53,220 bases of DNA from Anaerolineales bacterium (GCA_019187665.1 JABARH010000033.1:1-53220); one strand, 5' to 3'. Counted from the first letter of the stretch, positions 9,149 through 18,744 are shown. Numbers and translations: made by a program. Notes: generated by a model from the letters alone, not told the origin.

Positions 9149-10402
9149 TCACTTCGGTTGTAAACGCAGAATACTGCCGTTGTGATTCACAATATAGAGC
9201 GCGCCGTTCTCGTCCACGCCAAAAGCAGAGATCAGCGCATCCAGTTGAAAGAGGTATTCGGTGTTGAACGATTCATCCGCGCCGCCGACCGTGTGCAGCG
9301 TGGCCCAAATATTGCCCGTGCAGTAATCGCCAAAGAGATGGATTCCGTACCATTCGGGCATGCGGCCGCGATACACATATCCGCTGACCACCGAACAACC
9401 GCTGACCGTCGCGGCGTGATCGTATTCAAAGAACGGCATCCAGTGATCCTCCGGCGGGCGGTTGCCCTCGAAGGGATGCATGCCTTCCATCAGGCTCCAG
9501 CCAAAGTTGATTCCACCAGGCGAATCGGCCGGGACAAAATTCATTTCCTCGTAATCGCCCTGTCCCACATCGCCCAGCCACAAATCGCCGGTCAACGAAT
9601 CGAAGGAGAAACGCCAGGGATTGCGCAATCCATAAGCCCAGATCTCATTGCCAAAGGGATTATCCGCAGGAATGGAATATCGTTCTCCGTTGTTCACATC
9701 AATCCGCAACAGCTTTCCAAGCAGTGTGGATAATTTCTGTCCATTGCCATGCGGGTCGCCGCCCGCGCCCCCGTCACCGAGACCAATGTAGAGATAACCA
9801 TCCGGGCCAAACGCCAGCCCGCCGCCGTTATGATTGGGATACGGCTGGCTCACTTCGAGTAATTTTATTTCGCTATTCGGGTCGGCGGCATTTCCCGCAG
9901 CGGTGAAGCGCGCAATGACCGTGTCGCCGCCGTGCCTGGTATAGTTGACGTAGAAAAATCCATTGCTGGCAAAGTCGGGATGGAAAGCCAGGCCAAGCAG
10001 TCCCTGTTCGCTCTCACTGTCATCCACACGGTCGCGGATGTCGAGGAACGGCTCGAATTGCAGCTGCTCATTTTGGACGACCAGGATGCGTCCGCCCTGT
10101 TCCGCGATAAAGAGTCGGCCAGAGCCATCGCGTGCGTGTTGCAGATCTATCGGATGCTCAAGCCCTTGTACGATGACGGCCCATTCGTATCCGCCCGGAT
10201 CGGGAAAGCGGGTCGCGGCCTCGCGTTCCAACGCGGTCGGGACGGAGGTCGCCGGGAGCGGGGGCGCGAGAGTCGGCGAGGGGGAATCCGTTGCGGGGGA
10301 CGCGTGAGGCGGGGTGGGCGGAATCGGCGCGGATGTTGGAGGGGCAAGTCTGCAGGCAAGCGCGGTGAGGGTCAGCAGGAGGATGAGATGGCTGGGTTTC
10401 AT
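9149..10402 (-). CDS. PQQ-dependent sugar dehydrogenase (GSDH family) lipoprotein
   Basis: 417 residues with a lipoprotein signal (MKPSHLILLLTLTALAC). After a Pro/Ser/Thr-rich linker the six-bladed propeller typical of soluble aldose dehydrogenases follows: EQGLLGLAFHPDF, GGGLAFGPDGYLYIGLGDGG, LLGKLLRIDVN, YGLRNPWRFSFD, GDLWLGDVGQ and the late SGYVYRG. Family members oxidise aldose sugars with PQQ and calcium, although many homologs have no proven activity. The protein would be tethered outside the cytoplasmic membrane. A TAAAAT box ends seven bases before the ATG, so the message may be leaderless. Confidence 0.88.
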   Translation of the reverse strand: MKPSHLILLLTLTALACRLAPPTSAPIPPTPPHASPATDSPSPTLAPPLPATSVPTALEREAATRFPDPGGYEWAVIVQGLEHPIDLQHARDGSGRLFIAEQGGRILVVQNEQLQFEPFLDIRDRVDDSESEQGLLGLAFHPDFASNGFFYVNYTRHGGDTVIARFTAAGNAADPNSEIKLLEVSQPYPNHNGGGLAFGPDGYLYIGLGDGGAGGDPHGNGQKLSTLLGKLLRIDVNNGERYSIPADNPFGNEIWAYGLRNPWRFSFDSLTGDLWLGDVGQGDYEEMNFVPADSPGGINFGWSLMEGMHPFEGNRPPEDHWMPFFEYDHAATVSGCSVVSGYVYRGRMPEWYGIHLFGDYCTGNIWATLHTVGGADESFNTEYLFQLDALISAFGVDENGALYIVNHNGSILRLQPK

Positions 10403-10409
10403 GTGGGCA

Positions 10410-10415
10410 ATTTTA
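10410..10415 (-). promoter_or_regulatory. -10 box (TAAAAT) 7 nt before the ATG at 10402
   Basis: Read on the minus strand, TAAAAT ends seven bases before the start codon with no ribosome site between, the spacing expected of a leaderless message. Confidence 0.4.
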
Positions 10416-10527
10416 CCAGCGGCGGGTGCACTTTATGGCGCGGCGGCAGGAAGGCGGCCTTCATTTCTGCTCCTTCGAACGGGTGGCTGTATATCGGCCA
10501 GCGGCGAAATTTCGTATGGCGGTTTCA

Positions 10528-10557
10528 TTGACTCATTTCGCCCTCCCGTGATATAGT
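10528..10557 (+). promoter_or_regulatory. Sigma-70-type promoter of the cold-shock gene
   Basis: TTGACT (10528-10533) and TATAGT (10552-10557) are separated by 18 bases. Transcription would start near 10564 and give a leader of about 140 bases before the cold-shock ATG at 10707. Confidence 0.6.
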
Positions 10558-10607
10558 TGCGCCCGAACGGTACCAGTAAGTTCGCTTTGGAAGTAAGACG
10601 CAAGGTC

Positions 10608-10639
10608 GGCTCATGGGACATCCCGTGAGCCGTTTTGTT
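10608..10639 (+). promoter_or_regulatory. Hairpin in the 5' leader of the cold-shock mRNA
   Basis: GGCTCATGGGA (10608-10618) pairs with TCCCGTGAGCC (10621-10631) through 11 pairs, one a G-U, and is followed by a T-rich run. Leaders of cspA-type mRNAs refold with temperature; this element could be such a switch or an attenuator. Which of the two is not visible. Confidence 0.45.
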
Positions 10640-10706
10640 TTGTACATCCGTTCGGACAGACCCGGTACCACGATCCATCTCTCTATTTGCAAAAGGAGCA
10701 AATACA

Positions 10707-10922
10707 ATGTCTGAACGTATCATCGGCACCGTCAAGTGGTTCAATGGAAGCAAGGGCTACGGCTTCATCGAGCGCGAAGGCGGCAAGGACGTGTTCGTCC
10801 ACTTCTCGGCCATCCAGGGCGACGGTTTCAAGAACTTGAACGAAGGCCAGAAGGTTGAGTTCACGGTTGAGCAGGGTCCCAAGGGCCCGCAGGCCGCAAA
10901 CGTGACGGTCGTCGGCGGTTAA
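10707..10922 (+). CDS. csp: Cold-shock protein (CspA family)
   Basis: 71 residues, the normal size for a single cold-shock domain. Both RNA-binding motifs are present: KGYGFIE (RNP1) and DVFVHFSAI (RNP2), after the usual [11 protein letters not shown] start. Such proteins melt RNA structure and act as RNA chaperones. AAAGGAG sits ten bases before the ATG. The gene has its own promoter at 10528, a long structured leader and a strong terminator at 10941, as in autoregulated cold-shock genes. Confidence 0.97.
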   Translation: MSERIIGTVKWFNGSKGYGFIEREGGKDVFVHFSAIQGDGFKNLNEGQKVEFTVEQGPKGPQAANVTVVGG

Positions 10923-10940
10923 TTCCATCGGCACGCCATT

Positions 10941-10977
10941 AAAAAATCCCCGTGATTTCGGTCGCGGGGGTTTTTTT
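10941..10977 (+). terminator. Rho-independent terminator of the cold-shock gene
   Basis: A G+C-rich stem (CCCCGTGA paired with TCGCGGGG) is flanked by AAAAAAT and a run of seven T. The A and T flanks extend the stem and let it act in both directions. Confidence 0.9.
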
Positions 10978-11029
10978 GATTCTGCGAACATGCAGCAAGG
11001 CGCATGCCCATGCGGGCGCTTGCTTGATT

Positions 11030-12208
<1,179 letters not shown>

Positions 12209-12235
12209 TGGGTCTCCTTGTTGATTTTTCTTCGG

Positions 12236-12314
12236 TCATTGCGAGGAGCGCAGCGACGAAGCAATCTACTCACGTGGTTGGGGATTGCTGCAGGCGAGTA
12301 CGCTCGCGCAATGA
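12236..12314. repeat. Palindromic intergenic repeat, family A copy 1
   Basis: Outer arms TCATTGCG and CGCAATGA enclose GAGGAGCGCAGCGACGAAG, CAATC and GATTGC blocks. The same blocks recur at 48175-48257. It resembles bacterial REP-type elements scattered between genes. Confidence 0.75.
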
Positions 12315-12323
12315 CGATAACGG

Positions 12324-13355
12324 TTATGGATGAATGACCGTACTGTTATCGCCGATGTTCAGCGATGACGGTCCGTGTTGATTGGGCTGTCCTTCCACGC
12401 GGCAATGTTTCCCGATCAGGGAATGGGTCAACGCGGCGCGAAGGATGTGCGTGCCTTCTTCGATGATGCTGTCGGAAATAATCGCGGCTTCGATGCGACA
12501 ATGGGCCCCAATGGAGACATGCGGACCAATGACCGAATCGCGCACCTCGGCGGTCGGATGGATGAAGGAAGGCTCAATTACCTTCACGTGTGTACCTGCA
12601 TACGTGTTTCCCTGTTGACCGATTTTCTCCAGCAATAACTTGTTGGTTTCGAGGGTCGCTTCGATGGTGCCGGTGTCCAGCCAGGTGCGAATCTCGTTGA
12701 CGCGGACCTGAGCGCCGCGCTCGATCATCAGCGAGATGGTGTCGGCTAAAAAATATTCGCCTTTGATGGTTAACCCGCGCCGCATTTGTTCTTCGATGGC
12801 GGCGAGCAGTTGCCGCGCGTCTTTGAAGTAATAACACCCGACCAGCGCAAGGTTGTTCTCGAGCGATTGCGGCTTTTCGATGAAGCGCGTCACCCAGCCG
12901 TCCGCGCCGACTTCCGCCACGCCGAAGCGGCGGGGGTCTTCGACCGGCATCACCCACGCGACCCCGTCGGCGGATTCATGCGCGAGGAAGGAAAAGTCGG
13001 TTTCCATGAGCGTGTCCGCGAAGCAGACGATCATTGCTCCGTGCAAATGTTCGCGCGCCAGCCAGAGCGCGTGCGACTGTCCCTTCATCTCGTGTTGCGT
13101 CACGAAATGGGCTTTCATGTTTGGGTAATGTTCTGTAATGAAGGGCGGCACATGCAGTTCGCCGAGATGCGGAGCGAGGATGAAAACGTATTCCACGTTT
13201 TGCGGATCGGGCAGGGTCTTGAACATGTCTAACAGATGTTCGAGCGAGGTTTTTCCCGCCACGCTGACGAGGGGTTTGGGCTTGCTGTATGTGTGCGGCC
13301 TCATGCGGGTCCCCCATCCAGCCATGGGTATGACGATCTTGAGTGTTTCAGACAA
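12324..13355 (-). CDS. Sugar-nucleotidyltransferase (glucose-1-phosphate thymidylyltransferase-like)
   Basis: 343 residues from a TTG at 13355; I prefer this start because GGAGAG lies six bases upstream, whereas the longer frame to 13382 starts at a TTG with no ribosome site. The N-terminal Rossmann-like domain has the nucleotide-binding GWGTRMRPHTYSKPKPL motif and metal/sugar contacts in CFADTLME and RFIEKPQ. From about residue 265 a left-handed beta-helix follows (hexapeptide pattern VRDSVIGPHVSIGAHCRIE), as in RmlA-like long forms and GlmU. The enzyme makes an NDP-sugar for surface polysaccharide or exopolysaccharide synthesis. The base and sugar cannot be fixed from sequence. Confidence 0.88.
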   Translation of the reverse strand: MSETLKIVIPMAGWGTRMRPHTYSKPKPLVSVAGKTSLEHLLDMFKTLPDPQNVEYVFILAPHLGELHVPPFITEHYPNMKAHFVTQHEMKGQSHALWLAREHLHGAMIVCFADTLMETDFSFLAHESADGVAWVMPVEDPRRFGVAEVGADGWVTRFIEKPQSLENNLALVGCYYFKDARQLLAAIEEQMRRGLTIKGEYFLADTISLMIERGAQVRVNEIRTWLDTGTIEATLETNKLLLEKIGQQGNTYAGTHVKVIEPSFIHPTAEVRDSVIGPHVSIGAHCRIEAAIISDSIIEEGTHILRAALTHSLIGKHCRVEGQPNQHGPSSLNIGDNSTVIHP

Positions 13356-13409
13356 TGAATGCTCTCCGGTGAAAGATTTCAATCCATTGTACCAAACGAG
13401 ATTTCGTTT

Positions 13410-15176
13410 TTACCCCAGGGGAACGCCGATGGATCCCGCCTTCGATTTCTGTTCCGCCTCGGCCGGTTTTTGATCGGCCACTTTTTCCAACTCGGCGATC
13501 TGCGACTCGATCAACGTGACGGCGGATTGCAGGGTCTTTCTGTCGAAGGCGAGTTTTGCGCCCGCGGCGGCGAAGAGGTCTGGCAGAGAGGCGGTGGCGC
13601 CGAGGGCGAGCGAGTGGCGATAGGCTTGTGTCGCGGCGGCGGGATCTCTCAGCGCATTCGCCCAGATTTGCACCGCGCCGAGCTGTGCAATGCCATATTC
13701 AATGTAGTAAAACGGACTTTGAATGATGTGACTCTGATGCTGCCATTGCGCGGGCAGATATTTTTCGATGCCTTTGTAATTGACGCCGGGGATGAAGCGC
13801 GCAAAAAGTTTTTTCCATTTGGCGTCGCATTTTTTCGGGTCGGCGCCGCGTTGTGGGTTTTCGTAGATCCAATGCTGGAAGGAATCGACCAGCGCAACGT
13901 ATGCCCACGAGAGCAGGATGTCTTCGAGGAATTCGATGCGCGCGCGGGCGGATTCGGCCGGGCTGTAGAGTCCGCTTTCCGTTAAGTGAGAGGCGGCCAG
14001 CAGTTCCATCGCCTGCGAAGCGATCTCGTTGAATTCCATCGGCGCGTTGCGTTGCATCATGTAGGGCAGCCGCGCCGATTCGTATCCGTGAAAGGCATGG
14101 CCGGCTTCGTGCAGGAGCGTGTACACGTCGTAGTTGATGCCGACCGCGTTCATTAAGATAAACGGTTTGCGCGACCATTCGTAGACGGTGCAATATGCGC
14201 CTTCGGTTTTGTTTTTGCGACTCTTGAGATCGAGCAGGTCTTCGGCGATCATAGCGCGGAAGTATGCGCCGAGGACCGGGTCCACGCGTTCGAAGATGGA
14301 TGCCGCGCCGGAGGTTAACTGCGAGATGCGGCGGAACGGGCGCAGGGCGGGGCGGGCGAGGGGGTCCACAAATTCGTCCCACGGGCGGAGCGAGGCGCGT
14401 CCCATTTTTTTCTTGCGGCGCTCATAGGCGCGGATGGCGGCGGGGACGACCACTTTCTCGATGGAGGTGTGGAAGATTTTGCAGTCTTTGGGAGTGTAAT
14501 CGAAGCGTTGTTTTTGTTTCCAAATGTAATCGCGGTAATTGTCGAAGCCCGCGTTGGCGGCGATCTGTTTGCGGAGTGAAAACAAGCCGCGCCATAAATT
14601 GTGAATGGCGGGCTGGTCCTGCCACAGGCGTTCGCGCATGGCGCGCCAGACTCGCTCGCGCGCGGAGCGATCGTTTTCCTCGACGAGAATTTTTTGCACG
14701 TCGGTGTAGGTGAGTTCCTCATCGTTCCATGGAATGGTTTGCGCGCCGATCAGTTGTTCGTATTCGGTGTCGAGTTTTTGCTCCTCCACGAGCAGGGGCA
14801 GGTTTGCGTCGCGGTATAGTTCCGCCTCGGCGCGCAGGGCGCGGATGGGAATCTGCATGCCTTTGGGGACGATGTTGGCGGCGAGGAGTTTTTCGCGCAG
14901 TTTTTGTTCGTAGGAGCGCGAGGGCGTGAAGATGTTGTCCACGTTTTCCTGGTAGCGCGCTTCGGCTTCCTTGTCGGCGGTGTCTTTCGACATTGCCACC
15001 GCCAGGCGGTTGTTTTGCTCGTGGACCGCCTCGCTCAAACGCGACCAGTTTGCCAGCCAGGACTCGACGTTGGCGGAGGTCACCTCGCGCTTGACCAGCA
15101 GGCGATAACGCGGTTCGATCTCCTTCCAGGTGAGGGACATTAATTCTTCGAGCGTGGAGGGAGGTTTGAGAGGCAT
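13410..15176 (-). CDS. M3-family oligoendopeptidase
   Basis: 588 residues from the ATG at 15176. A longer frame starts at 15260, but its added residues do not look like protein and M3 peptidases usually begin close to the MPLKPPSTLEEL segment. The zinc motif HEAGHAFHGYE (around residue 360) has both metal histidines, with the third ligand glutamate in NEIASQAMELL. The C-terminal part has GINYDVYTLL and IEYGIAQLGA, typical of the PepF branch. These cytoplasmic enzymes trim short peptides. No strong ribosome site is seen. A LexA-like palindrome lies 98 bases upstream. Confidence 0.9.
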   Translation of the reverse strand: MPLKPPSTLEELMSLTWKEIEPRYRLLVKREVTSANVESWLANWSRLSEAVHEQNNRLAVAMSKDTADKEAEARYQENVDNIFTPSRSYEQKLREKLLAANIVPKGMQIPIRALRAEAELYRDANLPLLVEEQKLDTEYEQLIGAQTIPWNDEELTYTDVQKILVEENDRSARERVWRAMRERLWQDQPAIHNLWRGLFSLRKQIAANAGFDNYRDYIWKQKQRFDYTPKDCKIFHTSIEKVVVPAAIRAYERRKKKMGRASLRPWDEFVDPLARPALRPFRRISQLTSGAASIFERVDPVLGAYFRAMIAEDLLDLKSRKNKTEGAYCTVYEWSRKPFILMNAVGINYDVYTLLHEAGHAFHGYESARLPYMMQRNAPMEFNEIASQAMELLAASHLTESGLYSPAESARARIEFLEDILLSWAYVALVDSFQHWIYENPQRGADPKKCDAKWKKLFARFIPGVNYKGIEKYLPAQWQHQSHIIQSPFYYIEYGIAQLGAVQIWANALRDPAAATQAYRHSLALGATASLPDLFAAAGAKLAFDRKTLQSAVTLIESQIAELEKVADQKPAEAEQKSKAGSIGVPLG

Positions 15177-15271
15177 GGGAAAAAAGATAAAACTTGAAGA
15201 GTGGATGGCTTTCCAAGACGGCCGCAGCGTGCCGCCTATGTTACCCCATTTTACAGGCATCCACCATTAAG

Positions 15272-15289
15272 ATAGAACATACGTTCTAT
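15272..15289. promoter_or_regulatory. LexA-like (SOS) operator candidate
   Basis: ATAGAAC-ATAC-GTTCTAT: perfect 7-bp arms around a four-base centre. Its core GAACATACGTTC fits the Gram-positive-type LexA consensus (GAAC, four bases, GTTC). It lies upstream of the oligopeptidase on the minus strand. Function is inferred from the consensus only. Confidence 0.45.
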
Positions 15290-15296
15290 TCCTTAA

Positions 15297-15335
15297 ATCA
15301 ACTTCAGGGACGCAACGCGTGTCCCTGAAGTTGAT
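15297..15335. terminator. Inverted repeat downstream of the YhfC-like gene
   Basis: Two perfect 15-base arms (15297-15311 and 15321-15335) with a nine-base loop. It lies 20 bases after the stop of the minus-strand YhfC-like gene. The T-run is weak, so a terminator is likely but a protein-binding site is possible. Confidence 0.5.
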
Positions 15336-15354
15336 CGGCGCTCGCCGAATGTTG

Positions 15355-16161
15355 CTATGTGGTCAGCCTCTCCTGCCCGGCCTCGAACGGCTCTGCCCTT
15401 GAAAATCTCGATCGCAATCCAAACAGTATTGCCAGGCTGCCAATCGCCATGACCGCGATCACTCCTTCCACGCCCAGGGCGCCAAGAATCGGCAAGAGAT
15501 AAACGGCCGCCGCGTCCATCAACGCGTGCCACAGTAACGCGATCCAAAACCAGACTGGCTTTTTGTATGCAACGCTATACAACACCATGATCGAAAGTGA
15601 CAGGTGTAGACAGATGGTGAAGAAGCGCTCAAGCAAGCCAAGGAATCCCATGTACGCTGGCGACGCCCAGAACGCGTCAACCTGTTGTCTCACAAGTTCC
15701 GCCTGTTCTGCCGGGATCCCCAGCGCGGACAGATCCGCGTTGCGCATGGCGGCCATTTGGATCAAGGTGAAAATGCCAAGAATCCCGATGAGAATTGCCT
15801 CCATGCCGCCGTGACCGGCGCCAACGAGCACGCCTTCGTTCCATGTGCGATTGTTCTTGAGGATGAACTTGTACAAAACCCAGCGCGCTGTTTCCTCGAA
15901 AATGCCCGCCGCAAGTCCAAGCAAGACCGCGTTGAAGATGGCGGCCCATGCCTCGGGAGGGTTGGGGAGAGTTCCGTTCTTGAACAAAGCGGTCAGTCCG
16001 TACAGAATCGGAATGTGCAAAATCTGCGACGCGATGAACGTCGCCGCGCCTGCAAAGAACAACTTCCACGAAAGTTTGAACTTGCGTGTCAGCCAGAAGC
16101 CGAGCACGATGGGCAGTATCACCATGCCCAAAACACCGACGATGGAAGTAACGATGATCAT
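15355..16161 (-). CDS. YhfC-type intramembrane metalloprotease-like protein
   Basis: 268 residues, about eight membrane helices. Typical YhfC/PF10086 signatures are present: EETARWVLYKFI (the paired Glu) and GAGHGGMEAILIG (His and Glu), with a second His in LWHALMDAAAVYLL. The family is related to CPBP proteases implicated in bacteriocin self-protection and membrane protein processing. Its AGGAGA site overlaps the stop codon of the DUF4177 gene, so the two are translationally linked. It ends the minus-strand run of small membrane-related genes that begins with the GntR regulator. Confidence 0.82.
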   Translation of the reverse strand: MIIVTSIVGVLGMVILPIVLGFWLTRKFKLSWKLFFAGAATFIASQILHIPILYGLTALFKNGTLPNPPEAWAAIFNAVLLGLAAGIFEETARWVLYKFILKNNRTWNEGVLVGAGHGGMEAILIGILGIFTLIQMAAMRNADLSALGIPAEQAELVRQQVDAFWASPAYMGFLGLLERFFTICLHLSLSIMVLYSVAYKKPVWFWIALLWHALMDAAAVYLLPILGALGVEGVIAVMAIGSLAILFGLRSRFSRAEPFEAGQERLTT

Positions 16162-16173
16162 TTTTATTTTCTC

Positions 16174-16395
16174 CTATGCTGGAATTGAACGTTGACGCCG
16201 GACCGAGGCGCTCAACGGACGTTTGGCGATCACGTTGATCTTGTTGGCGTTCTCGATGACGTGAGTCGAAACGACCTCCCAGCCCTCTTCGCCCCATTCG
16301 TTGAGAAGCAGCTCAAGTTCATCGGCGGGGACTCCCTTGAAGAATCCGCCGACGGTCTGCACGCGGTATTCCCATTGTTGAAATTGTTCAGCCAT
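16174..16395 (-). CDS. DUF4177-like small protein
   Basis: 73 residues. The pattern WEYRV...LLNEWGEEGWEVVSTHV is the hallmark of the DUF4177 family, small alpha/beta proteins without a known activity. GGGAGA stands at the right distance from the ATG. The stop codon TAG lies in the ribosome site of the next gene (YhfC-like). It has no membrane segment. Its place between SdpI-like and YhfC-like genes suggests a shared job, but no function is known. Confidence 0.8.
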   Translation of the reverse strand: MAEQFQQWEYRVQTVGGFFKGVPADELELLLNEWGEEGWEVVSTHVIENANKINVIAKRPLSASVRRQRSIPA

Positions 16396-16407
16396 GTCAT
16401 TCTCCCA

Positions 16408-16611
16408 TCATGTAGCGATCAATGAACTGCGATGGCAGTTTCGCACGCTCAAGCAGATCAGCACCGCATCCACCCGCCAGCGGAATACCCCAACCGCCAT
16501 CTCGATGGCGACGCCCAGAAAAAGAACACCGCGGATTTGTCCGATGGCCCGCGCCAGGGCGAACAACACCAATGAAGCGCTGGCCGGATACGCTTCCACG
16601 AACGTCTTCAC
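16408..16611 (-). CDS. Possible small hydrophobic protein or gene remnant
   Basis: A 67-residue frame from a GTG at 16611; the frame stays open to about 16657. It contains one or two hydrophobic stretches (ASLVLFALARAIG, GVLFLGVAIEMAVGVFRW) separated by arginines, typical of a membrane protein. No clear ribosome site precedes it, and the C-terminal 15 residues look non-coding. It fills the 261-base gap between the SdpI-like and DUF4177 genes. It may be a real small gene of the cluster or the decayed end of a larger membrane gene. Confidence 0.3.
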   Translation of the reverse strand: MKTFVEAYPASASLVLFALARAIGQIRGVLFLGVAIEMAVGVFRWRVDAVLICLSVRNCHRSSLIAT

Positions 16612-16656
16612 ACTGTCGAAAGGCTCGATCGAAAGCGCTGGCTTCGACGACCGCGC

Positions 16657-17298
16657 TCACGGGTTTTCCCTTCGCCAGAGGATGTACGAGTAGACGATGG
16701 GGATGAAAGCCGCCGCGAGCATTGCAACCAGCATGAGCCAGATGCCCGCCTCGCCGAGGAAGGCGCTGAGGATAGTCATAACGCCGCCGAACATGAACGT
16801 CTTCGAGCCAAGCTTGTGCGTCTCGTCCCAGACGGTTTCGCTGGAAAGCGTCCATGGCGTGCGAATGCCGATGAAGAAATTGCGCCTGGCCTTACCCGTC
16901 ATGTAACCGACGCCAATGAACAACAAACCGACCACCGGGATGAGCATCAAGGTCATGTTGAATGGATAACCGAGCGCGGCCGCCAGCGTGAGTGCATAGA
17001 TGTAGAGCATGTACACAACAAAGGCAACGATAAACCAGTTGAAGACGCCGCGGAACTGGGCGATGTTGAACTTAAGCGGGTCGATCACTGGAATGACAAG
17101 GAACAATCCCAGCAGGCCGATGGTGATAAGCGGTATCAGGAAAACGCCCCAGAACCTTGACATATATCCGTCAATCTCCCCTGCCGCGTTCCAATGTGCG
17201 GGCATGGGGTCCGGCAGGCGGGCATAGAGGGCGACACCCACGAAAAAGGCAACCGCAATCAGGGTGAGCGAGATGGCGGCAGAAGTTTTTGTAGACAT
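16657..17298 (-). CDS. SdpI-like membrane protein (DUF1648 plus SdpI domain)
   Basis: 213 residues from the ATG at 17298, preceded by AAGGAG. The first part is DUF1648 (ARLPDPMPAHWNAAGEIDGYMSRFWG), and the second part carries the SdpI motif NFFIGIRTPWTLSSETVWDETH. About six membrane helices. In Bacillus subtilis SdpI protects the cell from the SdpC toxin and signals to its repressor. Here there is no toxin gene nearby; the neighbours are a slipin, a DUF4177 protein and a YhfC-type protease. Immunity or membrane-stress defence is an inference from the family. Confidence 0.85.
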   Translation of the reverse strand: MSTKTSAAISLTLIAVAFFVGVALYARLPDPMPAHWNAAGEIDGYMSRFWGVFLIPLITIGLLGLFLVIPVIDPLKFNIAQFRGVFNWFIVAFVVYMLYIYALTLAAALGYPFNMTLMLIPVVGLLFIGVGYMTGKARRNFFIGIRTPWTLSSETVWDETHKLGSKTFMFGGVMTILSAFLGEAGIWLMLVAMLAAAFIPIVYSYILWRRENP

Positions 17299-17342
17299 TT
17301 TTCTCCTTTGTTGGTAGCGCAACCTGGCAAGCAGCGCTGCGG

Positions 17343-17358
17343 CGTTTCACGTGAAACG
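17343..17358. promoter_or_regulatory. parS: parS-like centromere site
   Basis: A perfect 16-bp palindrome, CGTTTCACGTGAAACG. The inner 14 bases GTTTCACGTGAAAC equal the core of the conserved bacterial parS site bound by ParB. It lies between the slipin stop and the SdpI-like start, not in a gene. No second copy was seen in the window. Confidence 0.75.
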
Positions 17359-17360
17359 GG

Positions 17361-18296
17361 CTACTTTTCTTTTTGAAGGTTATTCTGCGCGAGCGAAACC
17401 ATACCGCTCAAACCGCCGAGATTCATCGTGTCTACCGCAGACGAGGGGACGATCACCAGTGCGCCCTTTTCCTTCAGCCCCTCGAACAACATGTTCATCG
17501 CGCGCAAGTGGAGCGCGGTTGGGTTATCCACGTACGCTTGCGCGGCTTCCGCGAACGAAGCCGCGATCTGCTTCTCGGACTCGCCGAGGATCACACGCGC
17601 CTGGCGTTCGCGTTCGGCCTGCGCCTGGCGCGACATGGCATCTTCGAGGTCCTGCGGGATGACAATATCACGGATCTCCACCGAGCTGACCGTCACGCCC
17701 CAGGGCGTGGTGCGTTCGTCAATAACATGCTGGAGTTCATTGTCAATGGCGGAGCGGCCCACGAGGATGTCGGCCAGCATCATGCGCCCGATAATGTCGC
17801 GCAGGGCAGTCTGTGCCGCCCATGCAATTGCAGACTGATAATCCTTCACTTCAAGCGCGGCTTTCTCGGCGTCCCACACGACCCAGAACAAGACCGCATC
17901 CACATCCACAGGGACAGTATCCTTCGTCAGCGTTTTCTCCGCCGCAAACGGAGTGACCATGACGCGATGATCAATCCACGAAGGGAGGGTGTCCACGATG
18001 GGAATAACCCAAAACAATCCCGGACCCTTCAGGCCGTGAAACCTGCCCAATCGCAGAACAACGGCTTTTTCCCATTGCGCCGCAACCTTCAACGCAAACA
18101 AGAGATAGATTGCGATAGCGATTAATGCCAGAGTCAGCATGCCAATCATCAGGGCGGACACGCGGACAGTCTCCAACACCAATGCCGTTTTAGCGGTCCC
18201 GGCCAGGATAATCGCGAAGACAAAGTAGGCAATGCCGGGAATGTGAAGATCAACTTTCTGCGCTCCAGCAGTTTCTTTTGTGTTTTTCGTTGCCAT
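17361..18296 (-). CDS. Slipin (SPFH/band-7 family) membrane protein
   Basis: 311 residues from the ATG at 18296. An ATG two codons earlier is too close to the AGGAGA site, so I choose the second. Two N-terminal membrane segments (about 20-65) are followed by the SPFH domain (EKAVVLRLGRFHGLKGPGLFWVIPIVD) and the Pro-containing motif VEIRDIVIPQDLEDAM. A coiled-coil of Gln/Glu/Ala repeats comes next. Slipins form oligomeric scaffolds in membrane microdomains and often pair with NfeD proteases, absent here. It follows the GntR gene with overlapping codons, so one transcript is likely. Confidence 0.9.
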   Translation of the reverse strand: MATKNTKETAGAQKVDLHIPGIAYFVFAIILAGTAKTALVLETVRVSALMIGMLTLALIAIAIYLLFALKVAAQWEKAVVLRLGRFHGLKGPGLFWVIPIVDTLPSWIDHRVMVTPFAAEKTLTKDTVPVDVDAVLFWVVWDAEKAALEVKDYQSAIAWAAQTALRDIIGRMMLADILVGRSAIDNELQHVIDERTTPWGVTVSSVEIRDIVIPQDLEDAMSRQAQAERERQARVILGESEKQIAASFAEAAQAYVDNPTALHLRAMNMLFEGLKEKGALVIVPSSAVDTMNLGGLSGMVSLAQNNLQKEK

Positions 18297-18298
18297 GT

Positions 18299-18730
18299 TC
18301 ATTCTCCTTTATCAAACGAGTTGCTCTCTTTCCAGATTTTCAACTGTTCGGCGGCCGCCTGGCCGATTTCCGAGTCCGTGAAGCCCAGGCGCGCTGCCTC
18401 GCTGACATATCGCCGCGCCAGCGCGTCCAGCGACTCGCGCCGCATCCGTTCTGTAACCCTGGGCGGCGGCTTCTCTGTGATGTAGGTGCCGCGTCCTTGC
18501 TGTGTCGAGATGATTCGTTCTTCGTCAAGGATTCGATATGCCCGCGCCACGGTGTTGAAGTTGATCCGCAGATCGGCGGCCAGCGCGCGGACCGTTGGAA
18601 GTTGATCGCCGGGGCGGAGCTGAGCGCTCGCGATCTGCGCTTTGATCTGGTCCACGATCTGCTGGTAGATTGGCGAATCCGCCCGAAGGTCCAGATGGAA
18701 GCGCTTGCTGAAGGAGGGAAGCCGGTTCAT
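18299..18730 (-). CDS. GntR-family regulator (YtrA-like)
   Basis: 143 residues from the ATG at 18730. The frame extends upstream but codes unlikely residues. A winged-helix DNA-binding domain ([44 protein letters not shown]) occupies the N-terminal 70 residues, and a short helical C-terminus replaces the usual ligand domain, as in the YtrA subfamily. YtrA-like proteins repress neighbouring transport or membrane genes. It directly precedes the slipin gene, with the stop overlapping that gene's first codons. A four-fold repeat in front (18745-18774) looks like its operator. Confidence 0.9.
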   Translation of the reverse strand: MNRLPSFSKRFHLDLRADSPIYQQIVDQIKAQIASAQLRPGDQLPTVRALAADLRINFNTVARAYRILDEERIISTQQGRGTYITEKPPPRVTERMRRESLDALARRYVSEAARLGFTDSEIGQAAAEQLKIWKESNSFDKGE

Positions 18731-18744
18731 GTTCACGATCCAAA

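Noticed and set aside
12209..12323. Small protein gene in the gap before the aminotransferase
   Set aside because: The sequence is a palindromic repeat with a second copy elsewhere.
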